In this document: positions 9,075 through 18,153 of the stretch, piece by piece
Position numbering within the stretch: position 1 is the first letter of the stretch
Layout of the letters: each line of letters begins with the position of its first letter
Source: an uncultured Collinsella sp.
GTDB lineage: Bacteria; Actinomycetota; Coriobacteriia; Coriobacteriales; Coriobacteriaceae
DNA length: 64,000 bases
Direction of reading: 5' to 3'
Assembly: GCA_902490405.1 (NCBI GenBank)
Contig: CABUDS010000008.1
Span: 1 to 64,000 of the forward strand
Made by a program: the position numbers and the translations under genes
The notes under the pieces: generated by a model
Seen by the model: only the letters and a program-made list of their open reading frames with translations
What the model was told of the DNA's origin: nothing
Databases searched by the model: none

Positions 9075-10523
9075 TTAGCGGCGCTCGAGGACCGCTACGG
9101 TTTCGGTGTGGTCGGTATGGGGGAACATGTCGACGGGCGTGATCTTGAGCAGGCGATAGCCTCCGTCGAGGAGCTGGTGCAGGTCGCGCTCTTGGGTCAC
9201 AGGGTTGCAGCTGATATAGGTGATGCGGCGCGGCTTGAGTGCGCAGGCGGCTTCGAGGAACTCGGGGGTGGAGCCGGCGCGCGGCGGGTCGATGGAAAGG
9301 ACATCGATCCGCTCGTTGTTGTCGGCGGCGTCCAGGATGTAATCGGTGGCGTCGTCGGCCATAAACCAAGCGCTGCGGGTGAGGCCGTTGAGCTCGGCAT
9401 TGCGACGTGCGTCGGCAATGCCCGCCGGGTTGCGCTCCACGCCGAGCAGCATAATGCCGACGCCCTTGTCCTGGGCATCCTTCGCGGCGCACAGGCCGAT
9501 GGTTCCGCTGCCGCAGTAAGCGTCCATAAGAATATCACCCTGCTGCAGGTCCATGCCGTCAATGGCAAGTCGATAGAGCAGCTCGGTTTGCTGCGGATTG
9601 GTCTGATAGAACGCGGTGGGGGAGATATCGAACTCGCAGCCGAGCAGCTGGTCGCGCATGCATTCGGCGCCATAGACGATACGAGTCTCCTCACCCAAGA
9701 TGGCATTGCCGGGGCGACCGTTGATGTTCTGAGCGACGGTGACGATATGCGGATCGAGTGCGGCGACAGCCTCAAAGAACTCCTGCGCATGCGGCAGGTC
9801 GCGCTGAGCGGTCACGAGGGTGACCATAATCTGGTCGGTGCGCCAGCCGCAGCGAACGACGGCATAGCGAAGCAGCCCCAGATGCTTGTCTTCGTTAAAG
9901 GCAGGAATATGCAGACGTTCGGCCTCGCGAGCGATGCCGTTGAGAATCTGACGAGTGCCCGGCGCCTCGACAGGGCATTCAGGAACAGCAACGATCCTGT
10001 GCGTCCCACGTTCAAAAAAGCCGCAGCGGACAGCGCCCTCTTTGCCGGGAGCAAACGGAGTGGCAGCCTTATGACGAAAACCACGCGGCGCAGGATACTT
10101 GCCCGGGTCGCCCAGGGTAACACCCATACCGCGAATGGGATCAACGGCAACACCCTCGCGCTCACAGAGCTCAGCAAACAGCTCCTCCATAGCAGCCTGC
10201 TTGGCCGCCAACTGCTTCTTATAAGGACGATTGAGCGCCGTGCACCCACCGCAAGCTTTCATGATCGAACAGGGAGACTTGGGGTCCACAACCTTACGCG
10301 CAGGCTGAGCCGAATCCTTGCGCGAGCCTTTGGAGCGAACGTGAGGCGCCTTATCCCCGCCCTGACGAGAGCCAGAACGCTTGGTCTTAACCTTGCCCTT
10401 CGCCGACTTACCCTTCGCATCCTGAGACGACTTGGATTTCTTAGAAGATTTTTTCTCCTCCGACCCCTCAGCCGCCTCGATCAAAGCACGACGAGCCCTA
10501 CGCTCCGCACGAGATTCTGCCAT
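9075..10523 (-). CDS. rlmD: 23S rRNA (uracil-C5)-methyltransferase, RlmD/RumA family
   Basis: SAM-dependent methylation of a uridine in 23S rRNA. The protein has 482 residues. The Fe-S cluster cysteines match the RlmD pattern: C85, C91 and C94 (C-x5-C-x2-C), with a fourth in VPECPVEAP. The Rossmann domain has DAYCGSGTIGLCA, SIDPPRAGSTP and the catalytic cysteine motif SCNPVTQERD. The first 80 residues are an Arg, Lys and Ser-rich low-complexity extension where many RlmD proteins carry a TRAM RNA-binding domain, so it may substitute for it. Which uridine is modified (1939 or 747) cannot be fixed from sequence; TrmFO-independent tRNA m5U activity is less likely given the cysteine pattern. Confidence 0.88.
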   Translation of the reverse strand: MAESRAERRARRALIEAAEGSEEKKSSKKSKSSQDAKGKSAKGKVKTKRSGSRQGGDKAPHVRSKGSRKDSAQPARKVVDPKSPCSIMKACGGCTALNRPYKKQLAAKQAAMEELFAELCEREGVAVDPIRGMGVTLGDPGKYPAPRGFRHKAATPFAPGKEGAVRCGFFERGTHRIVAVPECPVEAPGTRQILNGIAREAERLHIPAFNEDKHLGLLRYAVVRCGWRTDQIMVTLVTAQRDLPHAQEFFEAVAALDPHIVTVAQNINGRPGNAILGEETRIVYGAECMRDQLLGCEFDISPTAFYQTNPQQTELLYRLAIDGMDLQQGDILMDAYCGSGTIGLCAAKDAQDKGVGIMLLGVERNPAGIADARRNAELNGLTRSAWFMADDATDYILDAADNNERIDVLSIDPPRAGSTPEFLEAACALKPRRITYISCNPVTQERDLHQLLDGGYRLLKITPVDMFPHTDHTETVAVLERR

Positions 10524-10685
10524 GAATTAACCCCACTATTAAATAAAAGAAAAGTCCGAAGCAATTGTACCGTGCATTCAACGTGCCCGTTTGGAGAGGA
10601 GGCTATTTAAGGTTCCGAGCACGTTGTCTCCCGGCTGGGTGGCGCCCGGCGCGGAGTTTAATTTGTCGCGAGTTCCGCACGAACA

Positions 10686-10708
10686 GGAGGCCACTTAATG
10701 TGGCCTCC
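10686..10708. repeat. Perfect hairpin in the 10524-10860 gap
   Basis: GGAGGCCAC (10686-10694) pairs with GTGGCCTCC (10700-10708) around a 5-nt loop. No T-tract follows, so it is not a classic terminator. It may be a dispersed palindrome or a leader hairpin upstream of the ABC importer. The rest of the gap before the promoter shows no coding potential. Confidence 0.5.
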
Positions 10709-10775
10709 GTCGTGAGCAGGACTGTAGAGCAGCAAACTTAACCCCTGCCCCGGCATCCGGCGGGCAAGCCCTCCC

Positions 10776-10842
10776 TTGTACTCCATCTCACTAAAGTGTA
10801 TGATTCTGAACGTTACATGACTCACTTTACCTAACTAAAGTG
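10776..10842 (+). promoter_or_regulatory. Promoter and operator of the amino-acid ABC importer
   Basis: TTGTAC (10776-10781) and TATGAT (10799-10804) have a 17-bp spacer. CACTAAAGTG (10789-10798) lies inside that spacer. A perfect inverted repeat CACTTTA/TAAAGTG (10823-10829 and 10836-10842) lies just past the expected transcription start. This is a repressor-type arrangement. A near-identical palindrome lies upstream of the branched-chain aminotransferase at 43178-43194. Confidence 0.65.
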
Positions 10843-10860
10843 CTATCGAGGGGGAATACC

Positions 10861-11721
10861 ATGAATACCGATATGTCTCGTCGTCAGTTTGTTGGTCTAG
10901 CCGGCTCGCTCGCCACGGTGCTTGGCCTTGGTCTTGTCGGCTGCGGCGGTGGTGCTGGCAAGGGCTCCGCTGCTGGTTCTGCCGCGGCCAAGGATGTGAA
11001 GGGCGCCGCGGAGTCCAAGAAGCTCGTGGTGGGCTTTGACAAGTCCTACCCTCCGTACGGCTTTGTGGGCGATGACGGCGAGTACACGGGCTTTGACCTT
11101 GACCTTGCCAAGGCCGTTGCCGATAAGCAGGGCTGGGATGTCGATTACGAGGCCATCGATTGGGATGCCAAGGACACGCTGCTCAACTCCGGCGCCATCA
11201 ACTGCATCTGGAACGGCTTTACCATGGAGGGCCGCGAGGACGACTACACGTTCTCCGAGCCGTATATGCTCAACGAGCAGGTGTTGGTGGTCAAGAAGGA
11301 CGCGGGTATCAAGAGCTGGGACGATCTTGCCGGCAAGACCGTGATTACCCAGACTGATTCCGCTGCGCAGGATGTGCTCGAGGGCGACCAGAAGGATCTG
11401 GCCGCGACGTTTGCCACGCTCGATACCATCGGTGAGTACAACACGGCGTTTATGCAGCTCGAGAGTGGTGCGGTCGATGCCGTTGCCTGTGACCTCTCGA
11501 TCGCTCAGTATCAGCTGGCCGCCAAGCCCGATGCCTATACGCAGCTTGATGAGCCGCTGTCCAGCGAACACTACGCCGTTGGCTTTAAGAAGGGCGACAG
11601 CAAGTCGGCCGACGCCGTGACCGAGTCGCTCAAGGCGCTCTATGAGGACGGTACGGTCAAGGACCTGTGCGATAAGTATTCAAGCTATGGTCTATCTTTC
11701 GATAATTGGGTGCTCAAGTAA
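10861..11721 (+). CDS. Amino-acid ABC transporter substrate-binding lipoprotein
   Basis: 286-residue periplasmic binding protein family 3, the solute receptor of a polar amino-acid importer. The N-terminus has SRRQF followed by a hydrophobic stretch and a lipobox LVGC, so the mature protein is lipid-anchored. The twin Arg hints at Tat export. The mature domain shows LVVGFDKSYPPYGFVGDDGE and GFDLDLAKAVA, typical of glutamine, cystine or arginine binders, and ends in LCDKYSSYGLSF. The start at 10861 has GAGGGGGA 5 bp upstream. It overlaps the permease start by 1 base (TAATG), so the three genes are translationally coupled. Ligand not assignable. Confidence 0.93.
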   Translation: MNTDMSRRQFVGLAGSLATVLGLGLVGCGGGAGKGSAAGSAAAKDVKGAAESKKLVVGFDKSYPPYGFVGDDGEYTGFDLDLAKAVADKQGWDVDYEAIDWDAKDTLLNSGAINCIWNGFTMEGREDDYTFSEPYMLNEQVLVVKKDAGIKSWDDLAGKTVITQTDSAAQDVLEGDQKDLAATFATLDTIGEYNTAFMQLESGAVDAVACDLSIAQYQLAAKPDAYTQLDEPLSSEHYAVGFKKGDSKSADAVTESLKALYEDGTVKDLCDKYSSYGLSFDNWVLK

Positions 11722-12374
11722 TGTCTATTCAGGTCATGATGCAGATGCTTGGCCAGGGATTCTTGGTCAGCTTGCAGCTGTTTGTGCTGACGTTGCTCGG
11801 GTCGATTCCGCTGGGAATTCCCGTGGCGTTTATGCGCATGAGCAAAATTGCGCCGCTTCGCTGGATCGCGCGCATCTATATTTCGGTCATGCGCGGCACG
11901 CCGCTCATGCTACAGATGTTTGCCATCTACTTCGCTCCGTACTACGTGTTCGGCATCTCGCTCACGCCCGATTCCAAGTGGACGGCGTGCGTTGTGGCGT
12001 TCATCATCAACTACGCCGGCTACTTTGCCGAGATCTATCGCTCGGGCCTGCAGTCGATTCCGCGCGGTCAATACGAGGCAGCCGAGGTGCTGGGCTATTC
12101 GCGCATACAGACGTTTCTGTATATCGTGATGCCGCAGGTCGCTAAGCGTATTTTGCCGGCGATGGGAAACGAGATTATCACGCTGGTCAAGGATACGTCG
12201 CTGGCATTTGCCATTGGCGTGGGCGAGATGTTCTCGACGGCCAAGGCGCTAGTTGCCTCGCAAGTGAGCATGGTGCCGTTTGCGATCGCGGCGCTGATCT
12301 ACTGGGTCTTTAACTTTGTGGTCGAGATGCTGCTGGGCGCCGCGGAGAAAAAATTGGATTACTACCATGACTAA
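11721..12374 (+). CDS. Amino-acid ABC transporter permease
   Basis: 217-residue membrane subunit of the polar amino-acid importer (HisM/GlnP type). About five membrane segments are visible. The cytoplasmic EAA loop, which contacts the ATPase, is AAEVLGYSRIQTFLYIVMPQ at about residues 120-140. YISVMRGTPLMLQMFAIYF near residue 60 is the family's N-terminal signature. It starts inside the stop codon of the binding protein and overlaps the ATPase start by 8 bp. It probably works as a homodimer, since only one permease gene is present. Confidence 0.93.
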   Translation: MSIQVMMQMLGQGFLVSLQLFVLTLLGSIPLGIPVAFMRMSKIAPLRWIARIYISVMRGTPLMLQMFAIYFAPYYVFGISLTPDSKWTACVVAFIINYAGYFAEIYRSGLQSIPRGQYEAAEVLGYSRIQTFLYIVMPQVAKRILPAMGNEIITLVKDTSLAFAIGVGEMFSTAKALVASQVSMVPFAIAALIYWVFNFVVEMLLGAAEKKLDYYHD

Positions 12375-13131
12375 CTCAGTGATGAAAATCGATAGCGCGC
12401 GCAAGGCATTTGGCGGCAATGAGGTGCTCAAGGATATCTCGCTCGAGGTCAAGCGTGGCGAGGTCGTGGCGATTATCGGGCCTTCGGGTGGCGGCAAGTC
12501 CACGCTGCTGCGGTGTGCCACGCTGCTCGAGACACTCGACGGAGGCTCGCTCTCGTTTGGTGACCTTGCCGTTGCGACGGATGCGGGTTCGGGCGCGGTC
12601 TATGCGAAGGGCGATGTGCCCAAGCGGGCACGCTCGCGATTCGGCCTGGTGTTCCAAAATTACAATCTGTTTCCGCACTATACGGTGATGAAAAACATCA
12701 CCGACGCTCCGGTTCGCGTACTCAAGCGTCCGCGCGAGCAGGCCGAAGCGCGTGCGCGTGAGTTGATCGCGCAGATGGGGCTTACGGGCAACGAGAACAA
12801 GGTGCCATGTGAGCTTTCGGGCGGTCAGCAACAGCGTGTGAGTATCGCCCGCGCCTTGGCGCTCGACCCGGAGATCTTGTTCTTTGACGAGCCGACCTCG
12901 GCGCTCGACCCCGAGCTGACGGCCGAGGTGCTGCGTGTCATTAAGGACCTCGCTGCGCAGAACATGACGATGGTGATCGTGACCCACGCAATGCAGTTTG
13001 CGCGCGATGTTGCCGACCGCGTGGTCTTTATGGATGGCGGCCGCATTGTCGAGGAGGGGCCTGCCGATCAGGTTATCGGCCATCCGCGCGAGCAGCGCAC
13101 GCGTGAGTTCTTGAGCCGTATCGAGGGGTAG
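12367..13131 (+). CDS. Amino-acid ABC transporter ATP-binding protein
   Basis: 254-residue cytoplasmic ATPase that powers the importer. Walker A is GPSGGGKSTLLRC (about residues 39-51), with the Q-loop in LVFQNYNLFPHYTV, signature ELSGGQQQRVSIARAL, Walker B EILFFDEPTSALD and switch His in IVTHAMQFA. About 30 extra residues lie between Walker A and the Q-loop (FGDLAVATDAGSGAVYAKGD), as in several polar amino-acid ATPases. Its ATG lies inside the permease gene. A strong terminator follows at 13165, so the operon is these three genes. Confidence 0.95.
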   Translation: MTNSVMKIDSARKAFGGNEVLKDISLEVKRGEVVAIIGPSGGGKSTLLRCATLLETLDGGSLSFGDLAVATDAGSGAVYAKGDVPKRARSRFGLVFQNYNLFPHYTVMKNITDAPVRVLKRPREQAEARARELIAQMGLTGNENKVPCELSGGQQQRVSIARALALDPEILFFDEPTSALDPELTAEVLRVIKDLAAQNMTMVIVTHAMQFARDVADRVVFMDGGRIVEEGPADQVIGHPREQRTREFLSRIEG

Positions 13132-13164
13132 ACTCAGGTATTTACTCAACTATTAATTGAGGCG

Positions 13165-13204
13165 AAGCCGCCACAGGTCTTACGGTCTGTGGCGGCTTTT
13201 TGTT
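13165..13204 (+). terminator. Terminator after ABC importer operon
   Basis: A 12-bp stem (AAGCCGCCACAG at 13165-13176 with CTGTGGCGGCTT at 13187-13198) followed by a T run. Confidence 0.92.
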
Positions 13205-13332
13205 TACATCGACGGGGTTCAATAATTGCCTCACAAGCTTGTCTCTTCCTCTCGCCGCCTGTATCCGTACGTGCGCCGAAAGGTGTGCATGGACAGTCAC
13301 CCGTGAGGGTAGGGTGGTGGCATAGGACATTT

Positions 13333-13397
13333 GGAGGGTGAGTCGGCTCGGCTGCCGACCATGCTGCTCCTGGGACGGCACCGACCGCGAACCCTCC
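13333..13397 (+). other. Possible structured leader before the EF-G-like gene
   Basis: GGAGGGT (13333-13339) can pair with ACCCTCC (13391-13397), enclosing GTCGGC/GCCGAC (13342-13347 with 13354-13359). The structure would end about 30 bases before the Shine-Dalgarno of the EF-G-like gene. This looks like a folded 5' leader. I do not recognise a known riboswitch class. The gap 13205-13332 shows nothing else I can name. Confidence 0.35.
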
Positions 13398-13441
13398 CCG
13401 TTGGCGTCGCGCATTGCGCGCGGCCCTGCAAGGAGGTCATC

Positions 13442-15517
13442 ATGGGTGCTCCCAAGACCGGTAACGTAAGGAACGTGGTGCTCGTAGGCCAAGGCGGGGT
13501 GGGCAAGACTTCACTCGCCGAGGCCATGCTCCACCTTTCCGGCAAGACCGCTCGCCTGGGCGGCCACGACGGCACCAAGCCCACGCTCGACTATGACCCT
13601 GAAGAGGTCAAGCGTGCATTTTCCATCTCGACGACCATTGCGCCGATCGACTGGAAGGGCGCACGCATCAACGTGCTCGATGCCCCGTGCTATCCCGATT
13701 TTATCGGCGACGCCTTTGCCGCGATGAGCGTCTGCGAGACGGCTCTGTTTGTGGTCGACGCCGAGGCCGGCCCGCAGCCTACGACGGTTAAGCTCTGGTA
13801 TGCCGCCGAGGACCTGCGTCTGGCGCGTGCGGTGTTTGTAAACCGCCTGTCGCGCTCCGAGGCCAGCTTTGCGACCACGATGGACCTGCTGCAGGAGCGC
13901 TTTGGTACGCGCCTGGGCGCCGTGACCCTTCCCTGGGGCGAGGGCGAGGACTTTGACGGCATTATCGACCTGGTGCGCATGAAGGCGCGCCACTGCAACG
14001 GCACCGAAGCCGTTGAGTCGGAGATTCCCGAGGAGTATCGTACCCAGGCCGAACAGGCCCATGACCATCTGTGCGAGTTGGTGGCCGAGGCCGACGATGA
14101 GCTGATGATGAAGTACCTGGAAGGCGAGGAGACGCTGACGCAGGAGGAGCTTGAGGGCTTGCTGTCGAAGGCGATTGCCGAGCGCATCTTTGTGCCGGTC
14201 TTTGCGGGCGATTGCATTAAGGAGCAGGGCGTCAACTCGCTGATGGACGACATCGCGACGTACTTCCCGGCGCCGACCGACTACGGCGAGATGCCGCTTA
14301 TCGACGGCGATTCGCTCAAGATTTCGAGCGACGATGACCGTCCGGTGGCGTTTGTGTTTAAGACCCTGGCCGATCCGCAGCAGGGTCGCATCAGCTTTAT
14401 CAAGGTGCTGACGGGCACGCTTGAGCCGGGCCTTGAGCTGATCAACGCGCGTACCCGCAAGAGCGATCGTCTGGCTCACCTGTATGTGATGTGCGGCCGC
14501 GACATGACCGAGGTCGGTCACGCCTATGCCGGCGACATTATCGTGGCGCCCAAGTTGGCGGCCGAGACGGGTGACACGCTCTCCATTACCGGCAAGGTCG
14601 AGGCTGCGGCGTTTAAGTTCCCCAACTCGCAGTATCGCATCGCTATTGAGGCCGAGAATCGCGGGGACGAAGAGAAGCTCTACACGTTTATCGAGAAGGC
14701 CTGCAAGGCCGATCCGACTATGAGCATCGACCGCGACGAGGAGACTGGCCAGACCATTATCTCTGCCGTTGGTGAGGCACAGGTTTCGGTGCTGCTCAAC
14801 CGTCTGGAGGACCGCACCAAGGTCGCCGCCAAGAGCGTGCCGATCCGCATTCCGTATCGCGAGACCATCCGCCGCACGGCGAGCGCCCAGGGTCGCCACA
14901 AGAAGCAGACCGGCGGTGCCGGTCAGTACGGCGACTGCTGGCTGCGCGTCGAGCCGCTCATTGGGTCCGACGGCACGAGCGACGGCTATGAGTTCGTGGA
15001 CGAGGTCGTGGGCGGTCGCATTCCGCGCTCGCTGATTCCCGCCGTGGACAAGGGCGTCCAGGAGACCATGAAGGACGGCATCATTGCCGGCTACCCGCTC
15101 ACGGGCATTCGTGTGGCTGTGTACGACGGCTCGTATCACAGCGTCGACTCCAACGAGATGGCGTTCCGCGCGGCGGCTCGCATCGGCCTGCGCAAGGCAT
15201 GCGCCGATGCCGACCCGGTGGTGCTGGAGCCCATCGAGGAAATCACGGTGACGATCCCCGAGAGCTACGCCGGCGCCGTGATGGGCGACATCTCGGCCTC
15301 GCGCGGTCGCGTGACGGGCATGGAGACCGATGAGCGCGGAGACACCGTGGTTATCGCGCAGGCGCCGCTGGCCGAGCTGACGGATTACTCGACGCGTCTG
15401 CGCTCTATCACGCGCGGCACGGGCGACTTTACCATGAAGCCTGCAGGCTATGAGCAGGTGCCTTATGACGTTCAGGCCAAGCTGGTCGAGCGCTATGAGG
15501 AGGGCCGAGCTAAGTAA
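13442..15517 (+). CDS. EF-G-like translational GTPase paralogue (FusA2 type)
   Basis: 691 residues with the five-domain EF-G layout, but altered nucleotide motifs. The P-loop is GQGGVGKT (residues 16-23). The G3 motif normally reads DTPGH and is here DAPCY (80-84), so the Gly and the catalytic His are replaced. The G4 motif NKxD is NRLS (134-137), losing the guanine-reading Asp. Domains II to V are well kept (GGAGQYGDCWLRVEP, SRGRVTGMETDERGD). Such paralogues accompany true EF-G in Actinobacteria; their role is not settled and may be stress-related or ribosome-associated without normal translocation. AAGGAGG lies 6 bp before the ATG; an in-frame upstream start would run through the leader. 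Confidence 0.88.
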   Translation: MGAPKTGNVRNVVLVGQGGVGKTSLAEAMLHLSGKTARLGGHDGTKPTLDYDPEEVKRAFSISTTIAPIDWKGARINVLDAPCYPDFIGDAFAAMSVCETALFVVDAEAGPQPTTVKLWYAAEDLRLARAVFVNRLSRSEASFATTMDLLQERFGTRLGAVTLPWGEGEDFDGIIDLVRMKARHCNGTEAVESEIPEEYRTQAEQAHDHLCELVAEADDELMMKYLEGEETLTQEELEGLLSKAIAERIFVPVFAGDCIKEQGVNSLMDDIATYFPAPTDYGEMPLIDGDSLKISSDDDRPVAFVFKTLADPQQGRISFIKVLTGTLEPGLELINARTRKSDRLAHLYVMCGRDMTEVGHAYAGDIIVAPKLAAETGDTLSITGKVEAAAFKFPNSQYRIAIEAENRGDEEKLYTFIEKACKADPTMSIDRDEETGQTIISAVGEAQVSVLLNRLEDRTKVAAKSVPIRIPYRETIRRTASAQGRHKKQTGGAGQYGDCWLRVEPLIGSDGTSDGYEFVDEVVGGRIPRSLIPAVDKGVQETMKDGIIAGYPLTGIRVAVYDGSYHSVDSNEMAFRAAARIGLRKACADADPVVLEPIEEITVTIPESYAGAVMGDISASRGRVTGMETDERGDTVVIAQAPLAELTDYSTRLRSITRGTGDFTMKPAGYEQVPYDVQAKLVERYEEGRAK

Positions 15518-15552
15518 CGTGTGGCTTTGTCTGCAATGTAGGTGCTGACGAA

Positions 15553-15586
15553 AAGGCCGCCCCGGGTAACCGGGGCGGCCTTATTT
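15553..15586 (+). terminator. Terminator after EF-G-like gene
   Basis: AAGGCCGCCCCG (15553-15564) pairs with CGGGGCGGCCTT (15571-15582), then TATTT. It may serve the convergent nuclease gene as well. Confidence 0.85.
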
Positions 15587-15645
15587 GATCCCTTGGGGAC
15601 GGAGGAAAACGGATCATTTTTGGGTTACGGGCGGCGCGGTCGGCA

Positions 15646-16608
15646 CTAGTCTCCGGATGCCTGGTTGCGGCCGGTGGCGTAGTCGATCTGCACGTGCGGC
15701 TGCAGGTTGTAGCAGTACACGTGGAAGCACAGGGTCTTGCCGTGGTCCTCGATCGATTGTGCTTCCAGACGAATGCCACGACAGACGAGCTCCTCCTCGT
15801 TGTACATAGGCGTGACGCGATAGAGCACGTGGTTGCCCGTGTCGCGGACGTAGTCGAGGATCTGCTCTTCAAACGGCAGCATGCCCGTCTCGTTGAGATA
15901 GCGCGTGCCGGTGAGGAGATTCTTGCGGTTGGCGTTTTCGCCGCAGAGTGACCAGGCGATGAGGTGGCAGCGGTTGTAGAGGCTCTGGCCTGGAATAAAG
16001 TCGTAGCGCTGCTGGTGCCAACCGGCAGGATGGATACGCGAGATATCGCCGCGCTTGCCCTGACCGAGCGATTCGGGGCCCACGCAGGCGAGCGCCTTGC
16101 GAGTGCGGCCCAGGCTGTCGAGCTTGGAGAACTTCTTAAAGCAGCCCTCCTCGGTGGCTCGTTCGTATTCATCGAGCGTGAACGACGGCGTGCCGAGCGG
16201 ATGCGTGCCGTCGGCGCGGAGGGCAACGTAGGGGTTGCCGGCGTAGTCGGGAATGCTGCTGAGATATACGCCGCGGGCGCGGTTGAGGTCGGGGTTTTCG
16301 ACCTCGTCGATGGGGGTGGCGACGCTGTCCGCGGAAGCGTCATCGGTGTCGCTTGCGGCGGAATCGGGGCCATCGCCAGAGTCCTCGGAGCTCGCTGTTC
16401 CCGATTCGAGCCGGGCGACCAAGTCCGCTTCGTCGTCGGTACGGCTGGGACTCTCGTTTTGCTTCTCGGCCAGAGCCGCCGCCTGCTCATCACTTTGCGG
16501 CGACAGCAACTTGGGCGCCCCATCGAGCGATCCCGTAAACAGCGCAAACCCCAGCACCACGGCGGTGCCGATGGAAAGTACTTGCTTGTAGGCGGATTTG
16601 CGCGACAT
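15646..16608 (-). CDS. Secreted DNA/RNA non-specific endonuclease
   Basis: 320 residues. An N-terminal hydrophobic segment (about 10-28, VLSIGTAVVLGFALFTG) acts as a signal or anchor. It is followed by about 70 acidic, low-complexity residues and then the beta-beta-alpha-metal nuclease domain. The catalytic block is NRCHLIAWSLCGENANRKNL, equivalent to the DRGH motif of streptococcal EndA and Spd nucleases, with His as general base and the downstream Asn as metal ligand. It likely degrades extracellular nucleic acid for nutrition or DNA uptake. AGGAG lies 4-5 bp before the start. No competence gene is adjacent. Confidence 0.88.
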   Translation of the reverse strand: MSRKSAYKQVLSIGTAVVLGFALFTGSLDGAPKLLSPQSDEQAAALAEKQNESPSRTDDEADLVARLESGTASSEDSGDGPDSAASDTDDASADSVATPIDEVENPDLNRARGVYLSSIPDYAGNPYVALRADGTHPLGTPSFTLDEYERATEEGCFKKFSKLDSLGRTRKALACVGPESLGQGKRGDISRIHPAGWHQQRYDFIPGQSLYNRCHLIAWSLCGENANRKNLLTGTRYLNETGMLPFEEQILDYVRDTGNHVLYRVTPMYNEEELVCRGIRLEAQSIEDHGKTLCFHVYCYNLQPHVQIDYATGRNQASGD

Positions 16609-16727
16609 GGGGGCTCCTGGGTAGTCGGTTGCGAATCTACCAGTCTAGCAGGAGCCGACAGGGGCCGTTCTGTCGAACAAATACTTAAGATTTGGGACAA
16701 ACACTCCTGATTTATTTGTCCCGCGGT

Positions 16728-17738
16728 CTAGATCGAGGTGGAGTCGAGCCAGTTGAGCTTGCACTCGAGAATGCGCTGCTCGCCGGGTTGGCTGCTGCCA
16801 TCAAGCAAGGCGAGCAGCATCTCGGCCGCCTCCCTGCCTTCCTGGTCGACGGGCTCGATGATGGTGGAGACGGTCGGTGTGGTGAGATTAGTCCAGTCTT
16901 CGCAGTTGAGTCCCAAAAGACCTATTTGCTGCGGAAGCAGATGGGCCATGGGTTGGAGGGCCTTGTAGACGCGGGGGAGCGCCCATTGGTTTTGGACAAA
17001 GATGAGCGTACGCTTGGCGGGATTAAACTTGAATTTAAAGTACTCGGTAAGCTCGTTGATTGACGGCTTGTTGTGGTCGATGGGAATCGCTTTGTAGAGC
17101 TGTCCGTTCGCTGCCAGCGCCTCGGCATACCCCTGAAAACGCTCCATGCGGGTGCGCATCTCGGTCATGTTGGCGGCAATGGAAAAGAAATCTTCGTAGC
17201 CGGCGTCGAGGAGTGCCTGTGTGGCGTTGTACACGCCGTCGTAGAGGTTGGTTTTGATCCAGCTGGTGCCTGGGCTGTAGATGGCCGCGTCAAAAAAGAC
17301 GACGGGCTTGCCGGCGCGTCTAATGCGGTCGTGCACGGCCTTGAAATTTGCCGTGGGCTGGATGATAAAGCCATCGACGCCCAGCGAGAGCATCTTGTCG
17401 ACGTACATGAGCTCGGTCTCGGGGTTAAAGTTGCTCGTGCAAACGACCGTCTGGTAGCCCGCGGGGAGCATGACCTGCTCCATGCCATTGAGAACGAGCC
17501 CCGCCCATTTGTTGGTGTTATCCAAAATGATGATGGCAATGACGTGGGTTTGCTTGCCGGTGAGCGTCTGCGCTTGGGCGTTGGGAACGTATCCGAGTTC
17601 CTTAATGACGCGCGCGATTTTGTTCTGCGTCTTTTCGCTAAGCTTTTCTCGTTTGTCGTTGAGGTAATACGAGACGCTTGCCGTCGAGGTTCCCGCCTCT
17701 CGAGCGACGTCTGCAATCGTAACGCGCTGTTTTGCCAC
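16728..17738 (-). CDS. LacI-family regulator of the PTS sugar operon
   Basis: 336-residue LacI-type repressor. The N-terminal helix-turn-helix is VTIADVAREAGTSTASVSYY with the hinge LGYVPNAQAQTL. The rest is a periplasmic-binding-like sugar sensor (HVIAIIILDNTNKWAGLVLN). The best start is a GTG at 17738 with GGAAGGAG 5 bp upstream; an ATG 36 bp earlier is in frame but lacks a binding site. It is divergent from the PTS operon that begins at 18154, so it probably controls that operon and itself, with the phosphosugar or sugar as inducer. TTGGTTA/TAACCAA at 17961-17993 is a candidate operator. Confidence 0.9.
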   Translation of the reverse strand: MAKQRVTIADVAREAGTSTASVSYYLNDKREKLSEKTQNKIARVIKELGYVPNAQAQTLTGKQTHVIAIIILDNTNKWAGLVLNGMEQVMLPAGYQTVVCTSNFNPETELMYVDKMLSLGVDGFIIQPTANFKAVHDRIRRAGKPVVFFDAAIYSPGTSWIKTNLYDGVYNATQALLDAGYEDFFSIAANMTEMRTRMERFQGYAEALAANGQLYKAIPIDHNKPSINELTEYFKFKFNPAKRTLIFVQNQWALPRVYKALQPMAHLLPQQIGLLGLNCEDWTNLTTPTVSTIIEPVDQEGREAAEMLLALLDGSSQPGEQRILECKLNWLDSTSI

Positions 17739-17960
17739 AGCGACTCCTTCCGACAGATGAGCATTTTCCAACATGATGACTTTGAGTCTTGGTGAGGGAT
17801 GCGCTTCGGTGAGCGGCTTTCTCCTTTCATATGAGTATGCAACAAATGCGGTATACGGGTGGGGTCGAAATTTGTGACCGGCATGCGTATCTGCCGTCTA
17901 CCGAGAAAATCAAATACTTCTTGACTTTTGAAATCGAGGGTAAAATCGCAGGATTCATTT

Positions 17961-17993
17961 TTGGTTAAACGCATAACTAAATAGCGTAACCAA
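17961..17993. promoter_or_regulatory. Candidate operator between LacI gene and PTS operon
   Basis: TTGGTTA (17961-17967) and TAACCAA (17987-17993) form an inverted repeat with a 19-bp spacer that contains another half-site-like AACGCATAAC. It sits in the 415-bp divergent region 17739-18153, which is AT-rich near 17900-17960 and holds no gene. LacI-family operators are usually more compact, so this may be two adjacent sites. Confidence 0.35.
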
Positions 17994-18153
17994 CGCTCTG
18001 ACCTGCGCGTTTACCGAAATAAGCTGGCATTAAGAAAATTAAGCACCTATATTGGTCTTGTCGAAAAGACAGCAAGTCCAAACGGCAGGGGATGCTCCGG
18101 AGGCCTCCGCAAACGGTGTCTTGCGCACGCAACTCTATGAAAAGAGGGAAGCA

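Noticed and set aside
10686..10708. T-box or terminator upstream of the amino-acid importer
   Set aside because: No T-box consensus and no T-tract; the promoter lies downstream of the hairpin at 10776-10804, so it is not in the transcript.
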